A program made the translations under genes and the position numbers. A DNA stretch of 64,000 nt. Source: Caballeronia insecticola. GTDB taxonomy: Bacteria; Pseudomonadota; Gammaproteobacteria; Burkholderiales; Burkholderiaceae. Location of the stretch: positions 248,001 through 312,000 of the forward strand of contig NC_021288.1 in the NCBI RefSeq assembly GCF_000402035.1. Direction: 5' to 3'. The notes under the pieces were generated by a model that had not been told where the DNA came from, made no database searches, and saw only the letters and a program-made list of their open reading frames with translations. The stretch's first letter is position 1. Every line of letters starts with the position of its first letter. Shown piece after piece: positions 17,162 to 25,582 of the stretch.

Positions 17162-17180
17162 TGTAACAACATTAGTTACA
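17162..17180. promoter_or_regulatory. Operator candidate 1 (Rrf2 / old yellow enzyme intergenic region)
   Basis: TGTAAC (17162-17167) and GTTACA (17175-17180) form a perfect inverted repeat with a 7-base AT-rich centre. It lies 84 bases upstream of the reductase start. The same pattern occurs again at 17298-17316, and the 19-bp size suits a dimeric Rrf2 repressor. Confidence 0.6.
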
Positions 17181-17297
17181 GCGCATGCTAGTAGATGTCG
17201 AAGGCGCGAACAATGCGGCGTTTGAAATGCTTTATTGTCGAAACGGCAAGTGAGAGAGCGGTGCGGCGTAGAGATGATGTCGTTTGACGCGTGTCGA

Positions 17298-17316
17298 TGT
17301 AACCAATATAGTTATG
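17298..17316. promoter_or_regulatory. Operator candidate 2 (Rrf2 / old yellow enzyme intergenic region)
   Basis: TGTAAC (17298-17303), 7 bases, then GTTATG (17311-17316): the same layout as the repeat at 17162 with two mismatches in the right arm. It ends 24 bases before the probable Rrf2 start at 17341, a position suited to autorepression. Confidence 0.5.
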
Positions 17317-17340
17317 ACTGGAATTCGAGGGCATGACGAT

Positions 17341-17781
17341 ATGGGCGCCAACAGCCGGCTGACCGTGGCAACTCACATACTGACGTGGATGGCGCTCGTT
17401 GCGCGCAGAGAGTCCGATCCGGTCACGTCTGATCGCATCGCGGCGAGTGTCAACACCAATCCCGTCGTTATCCGCCGCATGCTCGGATATCTCGCGAAGG
17501 CGGGTCTGGTCGAAAGCTATCGCGGTGTGAATGCGGGTTGGCGCCTTGCCAAAGATGCGGGCGAGATTACGCTGCTCGACATATTCGATGCACTCGAAGA
17601 GGGCCCGCAATTCGCCCTCCACGCGTCCAGACCCAGTCAGCGATGTCCCGTAGGCCGAGGCATAGGATTGCCGCTGAGCCGTGTGTATGCATCGATCGAC
17701 GAAGCCGCACGCGCGACGCTCGCCGAAGAAACCATCGAATCGATTCTGGCCGAGACGGTGGCATCGCGTAGGCAGAGTTGA
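17341..17781 (+). CDS. Rrf2 family transcriptional regulator
   Basis: A 146-residue Rrf2 protein: winged helix with [20 protein letters not shown], recognition region [17 protein letters not shown], and a dimerisation helix at the C terminus. It has a single cysteine (RCPVG) in place of the three clustered cysteines of IscR/NsrR, so it probably does not hold an Fe-S cluster and is closer to the YwnA/thiol-sensing type. The start at 17341 follows GAGGG; a TTG-initiated longer frame from 17284 would run through operator candidate 2. It is divergent from the old yellow enzyme gene. Confidence 0.85.
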   Translation: MGANSRLTVATHILTWMALVARRESDPVTSDRIAASVNTNPVVIRRMLGYLAKAGLVESYRGVNAGWRLAKDAGEITLLDIFDALEEGPQFALHASRPSQRCPVGRGIGLPLSRVYASIDEAARATLAEETIESILAETVASRRQS

Positions 17782-17906
17782 GCGGGGCGTTTATGCAGGA
17801 AGCGGACGCTGCGTGATAGGCTGCGGCTTTTGGGCGAGGGCCGTGAGCGGATCATTCTGCTTCGCGCTCACGCTGCAAACTTCCGGCGAAAAGGAACTAT
17901 CGAGCT

Positions 17907-18554
17907 TTGATCAAGGCGATTTTGTGGGACATGGACGGCACGCTGGCGGAAAGCGAGTCGCTTCATTTGCAGACGTTGCTTGAGGCGCTTGCGCATCATG
18001 GCGTGACGGCGGGCGAAGAGATGCATCCGCTCGTCTTCGGCAAGACGGGCCGCGAAGTACACGCATTGTGTTGCGAGCGTTTCGGCTTGTCGGTCGACTT
18101 CGCGAGCTGGTCTGCGTTTCGCGCGCGCGCTTATTTGCAGGGCGCAACCAAGCTCGTGGCGCGTCCGGGTGCGCTCGAAGTGTATCGCGCGGCGAAAGCG
18201 GCGGGCATCACGCAGGCAATCGTGTCGAATGCCTCGCGGATGTTGCTCGAAGCGAATCTGCGCGCGCTCGGTATCGAAGAGCCATCGCTCGTGACCATCA
18301 GCGTCAATGATGTGCGCCATGGCAAGCCGAACCCGGAGCCTTACGAGCGCGCCGCGTGGCTCTTGCGTCTCGACCCGGAAGAAGTGATTGCGGTGGAAGA
18401 CAGCCCGACCGGCGCGCGTGCGGCCATCGCCGCGCAAATGCGCGTTCTCGCGTGGCCCGTCGACGATAATGACGCCGCACTCTTTCCCGCAGAAGCGCAG
18501 CTCGTGCGCTCGGCGCATGAACTGGCATTGGCGCTGGGGCTTGGGCCGGAGTGA
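17907..18554 (+). CDS. HAD superfamily phosphatase (phosphoglycolate phosphatase-like)
   Basis: A 215-residue HAD hydrolase with all four motifs: DMDGT (nucleophile Asp8), IVSNAS, GKPNPEPYERAA and VEDSPTGARAA. The helical cap between motifs I and II places it with beta-phosphoglucomutase/phosphoglycolate-phosphatase types. It acts on a small phosphorylated metabolite; which one cannot be said. The start is a TTG at 17907 with AAGGA about ten bases upstream, and there is no ATG before motif I. Confidence 0.88.
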   Translation: MIKAILWDMDGTLAESESLHLQTLLEALAHHGVTAGEEMHPLVFGKTGREVHALCCERFGLSVDFASWSAFRARAYLQGATKLVARPGALEVYRAAKAAGITQAIVSNASRMLLEANLRALGIEEPSLVTISVNDVRHGKPNPEPYERAAWLLRLDPEEVIAVEDSPTGARAAIAAQMRVLAWPVDDNDAALFPAEAQLVRSAHELALALGLGPE

Positions 18555-18592
18555 TTGGAGCGCTTGCGATAGCCTCTTAGCGACGCATCGCG

Positions 18593-19474
18593 CTAACGCC
18601 GCTGCGACCCGAACATCCGCTTCAACGCGCGCGCAAGCTCCTTCACGACTGGATCGCCGAGCGGACGATGCAACAGCGCGATCTCCATGCTTTCGATCGG
18701 AGGCAGCCCGCTTTTTTGCGTCAACACGACGTGATCCGGCGTGACCGCGCGCGCCGGAATCAGGCTGATACCCAGACCATCGGCGACGGCCGCCTGAATG
18801 CCGCTCAGACTCGAACTGATGAAGCTCAAACGCCAGCGCCGTCCGATGCTTTCGATCGCATGGGTCATGTCGTCGCGATAGAGGCCGCGCGGCGGAAACG
18901 CGACGAGAGGAACGGGATCGAGCCGGAAACAGGGATTCTTCGCGCAGTCGATCCACCGCAACTGCTCTGGCCAGCTCGCGACGGCCTCGCGGCTGCTGCG
19001 GCGCTGCTTGACGAGGACCAGATCGAGTTCGCCGCGATCGTAGCTGTTGCTCAAGTCGCGGCTCAGTCCGCTCGTCACTTCGAGCTTGACCTGCGGATGC
19101 TCGCGATTGAACGCCGCCAACATATGCGTCGTGGTGCCGCCGACGAAGTCTTCCGGCACGCCAAGACGCACAGTCAAGCCGACGTTCGCGCCCGATAGCG
19201 CCTCGCTCATTTCGTCGTTGAGCGCGAGCATGCGGCGCGCGTAAGCGAGCAGGGTCTCTCCGGCATCGGTCGGACGAACATCGCCGCTGCCGCGTTCGAG
19301 CAGCTTGTGTCCCGCCATGTCCTCCAGACGCCGGACCTTCTGACTCACCGTGGACTGCGTCGAATGAAGCCGGGCCGAAGCAGCGGTAAAGGTTCCGCAG
19401 TCGGCCACCATCACGATGGCTTTCAGCAGATCGAGGTCGAATAGCGGAGTCCGCGCTTTGGCAAGGTGTTTCAT
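18593..19474 (-). CDS. LysR family transcriptional regulator
   Basis: A 293-residue LysR regulator with the N-terminal helix-turn-helix TFTAASARLHSTQSTVSQKV and effector domain starting near VRLGVPEDFVGG. It is of the group related to IciA-independent, PbpR-like LysR proteins acting beside catabolic genes. It lies 40 bases downstream of the ureidoglycine aminohydrolase gene on the same strand, probably in one unit, so it may regulate purine-nitrogen use. Confidence 0.85.
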   Translation of the reverse strand: MKHLAKARTPLFDLDLLKAIVMVADCGTFTAASARLHSTQSTVSQKVRRLEDMAGHKLLERGSGDVRPTDAGETLLAYARRMLALNDEMSEALSGANVGLTVRLGVPEDFVGGTTTHMLAAFNREHPQVKLEVTSGLSRDLSNSYDRGELDLVLVKQRRSSREAVASWPEQLRWIDCAKNPCFRLDPVPLVAFPPRGLYRDDMTHAIESIGRRWRLSFISSSLSGIQAAVADGLGISLIPARAVTPDHVVLTQKSGLPPIESMEIALLHRPLGDPVVKELARALKRMFGSQRR

Positions 19475-19514
19475 CGCACCATTTATTTTTTTAAGCCGCC
19501 GACGCTAAAGCTTA

Positions 19515-20351
19515 TTAACGCGGTGCGTTGAGCGTCAACTTGACATGGCGGTTCACGTCTTTGTACAGCAGATAGCGGAAGCGATCCGGTCCACCCGCAT
19601 AGCAGGCCTGCGGACAGAAGGCGCGCAGCCACATGAAGTCACCGGCTTCGACCTCGACCCAATCCTGATTGAGACGATAAACCGCCTTGCCTTCGAGCAC
19701 GTACAAGCCATGTTCCATCACATGCGTTTCCGCGAACGGGATGACGCCGCCCGGCTGGAACGTGACGATGTTGACGTGCATGTCGTGACGCATGTCGGCG
19801 GGATCGACGAAGCGCGTCGTGACCCAGCGTCCTTCGGTGCCGGGCATGGGAATCGGCTCGATATCGTGCTCGTTCGTGACGAAGGCTTCGGGAAGCGGCA
19901 CGCCATCCACGGCTTCGAAATGCTTGCGGATCCAGTGGAAGCGGGCGGTATCGGCGTGACGGTTACGCAATTGCCAGTTCGTTCCCGGCGGAATGAACGC
20001 ATAGCCGCCGGACTTCAGAACGTGCACGGTGCCTTGCAGCGTCACTTCGATTTCGCCTTCGACGACGAAGAGCACGCCTTCGGCATTCGGATCTTGTTCC
20101 GGTTGCTCGCTGCCGCCGCCCGACGCCACTTCCATGATGTATTGCGAGAACGTTTCGGCAAACCCGGATAGAGGACGCGCCAGCACCCACAGGCGCGTCT
20201 TGTCCCAGAACGGCAGATGACTGGTGACGATATCGCGCATCACGCCTTTGGGAATGACGGCATATGCTTCGGTGAACATTGCGCGATCGGTCAGCAGTTC
20301 GGTCTGTGCCGGATGGCCGCCGTGCGGCGCATAGTAAGTGTTGCGTGACAT
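19515..20351 (-). CDS. allE: (S)-ureidoglycine aminohydrolase
   Basis: A 278-residue bicupin matching E. coli YlbA/AllE. It hydrolyses (S)-ureidoglycine, the product of allantoate amidohydrolase, to ureidoglycolate plus ammonia. The first cupin reads EGVLFVVEGEIEVTLQG; the second has the Mn ligand set in FAETHVMEHGLYVLEGKAVY and PQACY (Glu, His, His and Gln). GGAGA precedes the ATG at 20351; the frame continues upstream to 20510 without a start of equal quality. No allantoinase, allantoate amidohydrolase or ureidoglycolate lyase gene lies nearby in the window, so it is an orphan here apart from the LysR gene behind it. Confidence 0.88.
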   Translation of the reverse strand: MSRNTYYAPHGGHPAQTELLTDRAMFTEAYAVIPKGVMRDIVTSHLPFWDKTRLWVLARPLSGFAETFSQYIMEVASGGGSEQPEQDPNAEGVLFVVEGEIEVTLQGTVHVLKSGGYAFIPPGTNWQLRNRHADTARFHWIRKHFEAVDGVPLPEAFVTNEHDIEPIPMPGTEGRWVTTRFVDPADMRHDMHVNIVTFQPGGVIPFAETHVMEHGLYVLEGKAVYRLNQDWVEVEAGDFMWLRAFCPQACYAGGPDRFRYLLYKDVNRHVKLTLNAPR

Positions 20352-20746
20352 GAAAGAGTCTCCGTTGGAATTCACGTCGTGGTTTGTGTAAAACGCGCTT
20401 GCCGGACGTGAGCGTAAAGCGGGACGAATCGCCCCGGAGTGGGTCACTAGCGAACGGTGGTGCGGTCCGCTAGTAGCTTCAGATTGATGAAGTCTGCGTC
20501 GCTGCGGCACTTTAGGCCATGATCGCTTATCCGGAGCGTAGCGGTACTTTTAGAACATATAAGAGACGCGCGACATTCACAAATTAAATGTTGGAATGCC
20601 CCCTATTTGTTTTATGAATGTTGGCCTGTCGACGTGCCACGTTTAACGGTCACATGTTTGATATACCCTGATGACTACCAGGCGGCGCGCAGCATGACGG
20701 ACCGGCAAGCGCACGAACATCAACGATCAAGCGAGAAACCCGACCG
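20352..20746. other. Intergenic region, divergent promoters expected, no gene seen
   Basis: This 395-base stretch separates allE (minus) from the amidohydrolase gene (plus). The central part (about 20570-20665) is distinctly AT-richer than the flanks and carries AATGTTGG twice in direct orientation with one difference (20587 and 20618 regions). No open frame with family features was found. The two promoters probably lie here, but I cannot assign them. Confidence 0.4.
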
Positions 20747-21589
20747 ATGACCATCTACGACGAAGACAAGATCGATTGCCACAACCATATCTTCGACCCC
20801 GTGCGCTTTCCGTATCGCGAGGACACCGTCTACAGGCCTTCGGGTCAGGAGATCGGGACGGCCGCGCAATTCCTGCGCGTGATGGATGCCAATGGCGTGC
20901 GTCACGCGCTGCTCGTCGGCCCTACGAGCGGTTATCGAACCGACAATCGTTGCATGCTCGACGCGATCCGCCATGCAGGCGGACGCTTCAAGGGCATCGC
21001 GGTCGTGGACAACGACGTGACTCATGCCGAGCTGCTCGGCCTGAAAGATGCCGGGGTAGTCGGCGTGGCGTTTAATCCCGCGATGGAAGGCGTCGAAGTC
21101 GTGACAGGCGCCAAAGCGCTACTCGACATGCTTGCAGACCTCGACCTGTTTGCGCAGATTCAGGTCGTCGACGATCAACTCGTTCGAATAACGCCGATGC
21201 TCGAAAGCGTGCGCACGCGGATTCTCATCGATCATTGCGGCCGGCCCGATGTCGCCGTCGGTCTGAATCAGCCGGGTTTTCAGGCGCTGTTGCGACTCGC
21301 GGACGGTGGCCGCACGACAGTCAAACTTTCCGGTTTGCAGAAGTTTTCGCAAGCCGATCATCCATACGATGACGCACAGGTCTTCGTGCGAGAACTCGTG
21401 CGAACGTTCGGTCCTGACGCTTGCGTATGGGGTTCGGACTGGCCGTTCCTTCGGGCAAGCTCGCGGCTCGACTACGGGCCGCTGCTGGAGTTGTTCGCGA
21501 GCGTGGTGCCCGATCCTGCCGAACGCAGGCGGATCTTGTGGGACACGCCGCGCAAGTTGTTTGGCTTTGGGTCTTTAGCAGCGAGGTAG
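20747..21589 (+). CDS. Amidohydrolase-type metal-dependent hydrolase (2-pyrone-4,6-dicarboxylate lactonase-like)
   Basis: A 280-residue TIM-barrel hydrolase of COG3618. Metal-binding residues visible are DCHNHIFDP at residues 10-18, IDHCGRPD near 160 and GSDWPF near 238. Family members open lactones such as 2-pyrone-4,6-dicarboxylate, L-fuconolactone or 4-sulfomuconolactone. The start at 20747 has only a weak GAGAAA site. It is upstream of an alpha/beta hydrolase on the same strand but separated by 175 bases. Specificity is undetermined. Confidence 0.85.
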   Translation: MTIYDEDKIDCHNHIFDPVRFPYREDTVYRPSGQEIGTAAQFLRVMDANGVRHALLVGPTSGYRTDNRCMLDAIRHAGGRFKGIAVVDNDVTHAELLGLKDAGVVGVAFNPAMEGVEVVTGAKALLDMLADLDLFAQIQVVDDQLVRITPMLESVRTRILIDHCGRPDVAVGLNQPGFQALLRLADGGRTTVKLSGLQKFSQADHPYDDAQVFVRELVRTFGPDACVWGSDWPFLRASSRLDYGPLLELFASVVPDPAERRRILWDTPRKLFGFGSLAAR

Positions 21590-21764
21590 ACGAGACGCTC
21601 GAAATGGCCGAGCTGCATGACAGGCCCCGTTATCCCGTTTAGAAAGATGGCTATAAAGGCGCAATGATCAACTATGCTTTTATCCTGCACGCTGTGGTTT
21701 CCACTGACGGGTCATCGCCTGGCGCTGAGTCCCGGGTCACCTATCCAGCCCAAGGAGCATCGTT

Positions 21765-22712
21765 ATGAACAATGCCGCTTCGAATGCTAAGTCCGCGTTG
21801 AGCTTATCGAAGTCCGCTTTTCCTGTTACCTATCATCGAACCGCGGAAATCGAGGGACTCAAGATTTTTTATCGGGAGGCCGGGCCGGCGGACGCGCCTG
21901 TGGTTCTGCTGTTGCACGGATTTCCGACGTCGTCGCACATGTTCAGGCACCTGATTCCCGCACTCGCCGATCGTTACCACGTGATTGCGCCGGATTATCC
22001 CGGCTATGGTCAAAGCGACATGCCGGATCGCGCGGAATTTGCCTATACGTTCGATCGGTTCAGCGAACTCGTAGACGGCCTTCTCGATCAACTCGGCGTG
22101 AGACGGTACGCCATGTATGTCATGGACTATGGTGCCCCCGTTGGCTGGAGACTTGCTCTCAAGCATCCGGACCGCGTGACGGGCTTTATCGTGCAAAACG
22201 GGAATGCTTACGACGAAGGCCTTAAGGCGTTCTGGGACCCTATCAAAACCTATTGGGCCGACGGCTCGGATGCAAGCCGGAAAGCGTTGCTTTCGCTACT
22301 CACGCTAGAGACGACGATTTTTCAATACACAGACGGCATGTCCGATCGCACTCGCATATCGCCGGACAACTGGGTCCACGATCAAGCCTTGCTCGATCGT
22401 CCGGGCAACAATGACATCCAGCTCGACCTGTTCTATGACTATAGAACCAATCTGCCGCTATACCCGCGATTGCAGGCGTATTTCCGCGAGTTCAAACCGC
22501 CGATGCTGATCGTGTGGGGCAAGAACGACTTCATCTTTCCGGCGGACGGCGCATATCCGTACAAGAACGATCTGCCTGATGTCGAGACCCATCTGCTCGA
22601 TACGGGTCATTTTGCGCTGGAAGACAAGGCGGATGAGATGGTGCCGCTGATACGCGATTTCCTTGCGCGCAACGTGGATTCCGAACCTCGGTCGAGCGAC
22701 GCAGCGCCATAA
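21765..22712 (+). CDS. Alpha/beta hydrolase, epoxide-hydrolase/haloalkane-dehalogenase type
   Basis: A 315-residue protein with the [11 protein letters not shown] oxyanion-hole motif, [10 protein letters not shown], and the nucleophile elbow [10 protein letters not shown] in which the nucleophile is Asp rather than Ser. An Asp nucleophile points to hydrolysis of an epoxide or C-halogen bond through an ester intermediate. The catalytic His is in [13 protein letters not shown] near the end. The first 20 residues are poorly conserved in type but not a clear signal peptide. It is convergent with the cytochrome P460 gene (55 bases between stops). Confidence 0.85.
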   Translation: MNNAASNAKSALSLSKSAFPVTYHRTAEIEGLKIFYREAGPADAPVVLLLHGFPTSSHMFRHLIPALADRYHVIAPDYPGYGQSDMPDRAEFAYTFDRFSELVDGLLDQLGVRRYAMYVMDYGAPVGWRLALKHPDRVTGFIVQNGNAYDEGLKAFWDPIKTYWADGSDASRKALLSLLTLETTIFQYTDGMSDRTRISPDNWVHDQALLDRPGNNDIQLDLFYDYRTNLPLYPRLQAYFREFKPPMLIVWGKNDFIFPADGAYPYKNDLPDVETHLLDTGHFALEDKADEMVPLIRDFLARNVDSEPRSSDAAP

Positions 22713-22767
22713 ATCTAAGGGCGACGTGTGCGAGCGGAGACTGACGCTTAGGGGCTTTCAAGCCGGC

Positions 22768-23286
22768 CTATCTGGAATATGTCGTGAACACGAAATCTGC
22801 GTTAGATGGCAATTTTGCATGGCAAGCAAAGCAGCTATTAACGATCTTCACGCTCGGATTGGCCTTACCGTTCTCGAACTGTCCGTAACCCCATCCGCCC
22901 GTATTCGCGTAACGCTTGGAGTCTTTTACCTCGATCTGAACGTTAGTCGGCGCTCCGGCGACGAAGGACTGTTCGCGGCCGAAAATAGCGTTGTTCCGTT
23001 CCGACGATACATACTCGTAGGCCAGTCGCACGATGATGGAGCCGTCCGGAAAGGGCAGCTTCCCTTCCTTGAGGGCTTTCATTGCAATGTCGTTTCCGAG
23101 GATGCCGCGGATATCGTTGTTGTTGCCCGCTTCATGCGCCACGCTGATGAATTGCCAATCGCGGTAGCCTGCGGGCAAGGTCACGCCAAAAACCGGCGAG
23201 GCGTTTTCTTCTGCTTCGGTCGATAGCGCAATGGAACCGGACAGCGACGTCGATATCAACGCCAGGACGATCAATGTCCGAGTCAT
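22768..23286 (-). CDS. Cytochrome P460 family c-type haem protein
   Basis: A 172-residue exported protein: signal peptide MTRTLIVLALISTSLSGSIA, a body with DWQFISVAHEAGNNNDIRGI and FPDGSIIVRLAYEY, and a c-type haem site CFACH near residue 155. Members of this family oxidise hydroxylamine (cytochrome P460) or bind NO (cytochrome c prime-beta). The cross-linking Lys that distinguishes P460 cannot be assigned by eye. Periplasmic. It stands alone between the epoxide-hydrolase-like gene and a flavoprotein gene. Confidence 0.85.
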   Translation of the reverse strand: MTRTLIVLALISTSLSGSIALSTEAEENASPVFGVTLPAGYRDWQFISVAHEAGNNNDIRGILGNDIAMKALKEGKLPFPDGSIIVRLAYEYVSSERNNAIFGREQSFVAGAPTNVQIEVKDSKRYANTGGWGYGQFENGKANPSVKIVNSCFACHAKLPSNADFVFTTYSR

Positions 23287-23424
23287 CTAAGAGCCTCCGA
23301 ATCGTATGCGCACCGCTTAAGCCAAATTTGAAGCTAGCTGTGCGACTTATCGTTGTCAAGCTAAGACCGCGGCGCGCGGCAATGCCAGCGCGCCTGCGGC
23401 TTGCACATCTAACTCATCGCACCA

Positions 23425-24786
23425 TCAATCGGTCTTGCGCGGCGGAACCTTGGCGAGCAGGATGTTGAGGCCTTCGGAGATCAACGGGTGCGAAATGATT
23501 GCGTCACGCACTGCTGTATAAGGCAGGTTGCCAAGCATGGCCATCTGCACTGCTGTCACGACATCGCCCGCGTTCGTGCCCAGCATCGTGAAGCCGAGAA
23601 TGCGGTCCGAATGTGCATCGATCAGGATCTTCATGAAGCCGTTCGTGGCCCCGTTCGTGCGGGCGCGCGGTATCGCCGCCATCGGCAGTTTGGCGACGCG
23701 GACCGCAATACCCTGCGCCTTCGCTTCCGCTTCATTCAGTCCGATCCGGCCGAGTTCCGGCTCGATAAAGAGCGCGTACGGAATCACCCGTCCGGTTGTC
23801 GTCTTCGAGCCGCCGGCAAGTTGCGACTTCAACACGCGATAGTCGTCGAACGAAGCGTGCGTGAACATGGGCGTACCCGCCACTTCGCCGATCGCCCACG
23901 TGTTCTGCGCCGTGGTGGCAAGCCGTTCGTCGACCTTGATGAATCCGCGCGCATCGACTTCCACGCCGGCTGCATCCAGACCGAGCGTCTTGGTGACGGG
24001 TGTGCGTCCTGTGGCGACGAGTACGTGGCTGCCCGACACGATGTCGCCGTTATCGAGTTCGATCTTTACGGCTTGCCCCGATGTGCCCGTCACCTTGACC
24101 GGCTTCACGCCTACGCGAACGTCGATGCCTTCTTCCTTCAACGAAGCTTCGATCAGCGACGTGACGTCTTCATCCTCACGCATCGCGACGCGCGGTGCTT
24201 CCTGAATCAGCGTAACCGGCGCGCCGAGCCGATGAAACGCCTGCGCCATTTCGAGGCCGATATAACCACCCCCGATCACGATTAGATGATCGGGCGTCAC
24301 GTCGAGTTGCAGCGCTTCGACGTGCGTCAACGGTGCAGCCGCCCGCAAACCGGGGACATCCGGAATGGCAGCCGTCGTACCGGTGTTGATGAACACATGT
24401 TCGCCTTCCAGTTGTCGCTCGGAACCATCGTTCATCCGGACATGAATGCGTCGCGGGCCGATGAAATGGCCTGTGCCCAACAGCAACTCGAAACCCGAAT
24501 CGACGAAGGCTTTCATGTTGATGTCGACCATGCCCTCGACGACCGCCTGTACGTTACGCCTGACCTGCGCCATATCCGGTTTGGCCGTCTTGCTGACGTG
24601 GGCGACCCGCGCCTGTTGAATCAGCGTCTTGGTGGGAATACACGCGACATTGATACACGAGCCGCCGATCATTCCACGTTCGATCAACGCAACCCGGCGA
24701 CCCGCGTTGGCCAGTTCCATGGCAAGCGTCTTGCCGCCTTTTCCGCCGCCAAGAAAAACATACTCATAGTGCTCGACGTCCGACAT
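23425..24786 (-). CDS. Mercuric-reductase/lipoamide-dehydrogenase-like flavoprotein disulfide reductase
   Basis: A 453-residue class I pyridine nucleotide-disulfide oxidoreductase: FAD motif GGGKGGKTLA, redox pair in GGSCINVACIPTK, NAD(P) motif GGGYIGLEMAQ, and the C-terminal HPLISEGLN that supplies the His-Glu base of the partner subunit. It lacks the N-terminal HMA domain and the C-terminal Cys pair of true mercuric reductase, so it is one of the many functionally unassigned relatives. The ATG at 24786 follows a GGAGG-type site. A 9-bp tandem repeat lies about 130 bases upstream. Confidence 0.88.
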   Translation of the reverse strand: MSDVEHYEYVFLGGGKGGKTLAMELANAGRRVALIERGMIGGSCINVACIPTKTLIQQARVAHVSKTAKPDMAQVRRNVQAVVEGMVDINMKAFVDSGFELLLGTGHFIGPRRIHVRMNDGSERQLEGEHVFINTGTTAAIPDVPGLRAAAPLTHVEALQLDVTPDHLIVIGGGYIGLEMAQAFHRLGAPVTLIQEAPRVAMREDEDVTSLIEASLKEEGIDVRVGVKPVKVTGTSGQAVKIELDNGDIVSGSHVLVATGRTPVTKTLGLDAAGVEVDARGFIKVDERLATTAQNTWAIGEVAGTPMFTHASFDDYRVLKSQLAGGSKTTTGRVIPYALFIEPELGRIGLNEAEAKAQGIAVRVAKLPMAAIPRARTNGATNGFMKILIDAHSDRILGFTMLGTNAGDVVTAVQMAMLGNLPYTAVRDAIISHPLISEGLNILLAKVPPRKTD

Positions 24787-24916
24787 TTTGAGCCTCCTGT
24801 TTGCTATCGACCGTGTTTGCATCGTCGGCGCCGGCTGTGAGCGACTACGACGACTGCTGTTGAATCAAGTCTAGCGGTGGCAAACCCGAAAGCACATGCT
24901 CGATCGGCTCACAAAC

Positions 24917-24970
24917 AAGCTCAAGCGGCTCAATCGGCTCAATCGGCTCAATCGGCTCAAGCGGCTCAAT
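24917..24970. repeat. Tandem repeat, 9-bp unit CGGCTCAAT, about six units
   Basis: Five units in register at 24926, 24935, 24944, 24953 and 24962 (the fourth ends in G instead of T), preceded by a degenerate unit AAGCTCAAG at 24917. The array is upstream of the flavoprotein gene starting at 24786 and downstream of the RidA gene. The unit is a multiple of three but the array lies outside any credible coding frame. Confidence 0.85.
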
Positions 24971-25035
24971 GATTTCGTCTGACAAGACTCTGCACAGGGT
25001 GGGCGGCGTATTGCGTTGTGTGAATCGGGCTGTCT

Positions 25036-25491
25036 TTATCGCTTCAATTCGAAGATGCTGTCGATCTCAACCGGGATGCCCATCGGCAAGGTATGCACGC
25101 CGAGTGCGCTTCGAGCCGGAAGCTTGTCTGGTCCAAACAATGTCAGCAGGAGATCGCTGGCGCCATTGGCTACTTGCGGATGCTGAATGAACGACTGTTC
25201 CGCGCGCACGTAGACGGTCAACCGGCTGCATCGCTCGATGTTGTCGAGCCCGCATGCCTGATCGACGCAGGCGAGGATCATGAGCATCGTCAGATGGGCA
25301 GCGTGCCGGGCCTGCTCGAGCGACATATCGCCGCCGACGATGCCGACGATCGGCTTGCCATCCTCGAAGGGCCCCAGACCGGAGACATAGACCTGATTCC
25401 CCGCAATAGAGACCGTTCGATACGAGCCGAGCGGGTTGATGGGCGGCGGCAGTTTGAGCCCGGCTTGGGCAAGTCGTTCGGATACGTTCAT
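25036..25491 (-). CDS. RidA family (YjgF-like) protein
   Basis: A 151-residue protein of the RidA/YjgF superfamily: GNQVYVSGLGPFEDGKP, a QARHAAHLTMLMILACVD helix and a LGVHTLPMGIPVEIDSIFEL end. In canonical RidA an Arg in an R-x-A-V strand deaminates reactive enamines; here that region reads LPARSALGVHTLPMGIPVEI, with Arg retained. Longer than RidA itself (about 128), matching the Rid4-7 type subgroups that often sit in catabolic operons. The ATG at 25491 is preferred to 25536. It lies between the two mercuric-reductase-like genes on the same strand. Confidence 0.85.
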   Translation of the reverse strand: MNVSERLAQAGLKLPPPINPLGSYRTVSIAGNQVYVSGLGPFEDGKPIVGIVGGDMSLEQARHAAHLTMLMILACVDQACGLDNIERCSRLTVYVRAEQSFIQHPQVANGASDLLLTLFGPDKLPARSALGVHTLPMGIPVEIDSIFELKR

Positions 25492-25582
25492 GTTCGGCTC
25501 TGAGTGACGTGACGAACCGTAGAGTAACGCAGTCAATTTTTTGGCGTAGCGGTAGCCCGGGCTTGCGGGCTACCGCCATCCA

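Noticed and set aside
24917..24970. CRISPR array
   Set aside because: The units are 9 bp and directly adjacent with no spacers; it is a simple tandem repeat.
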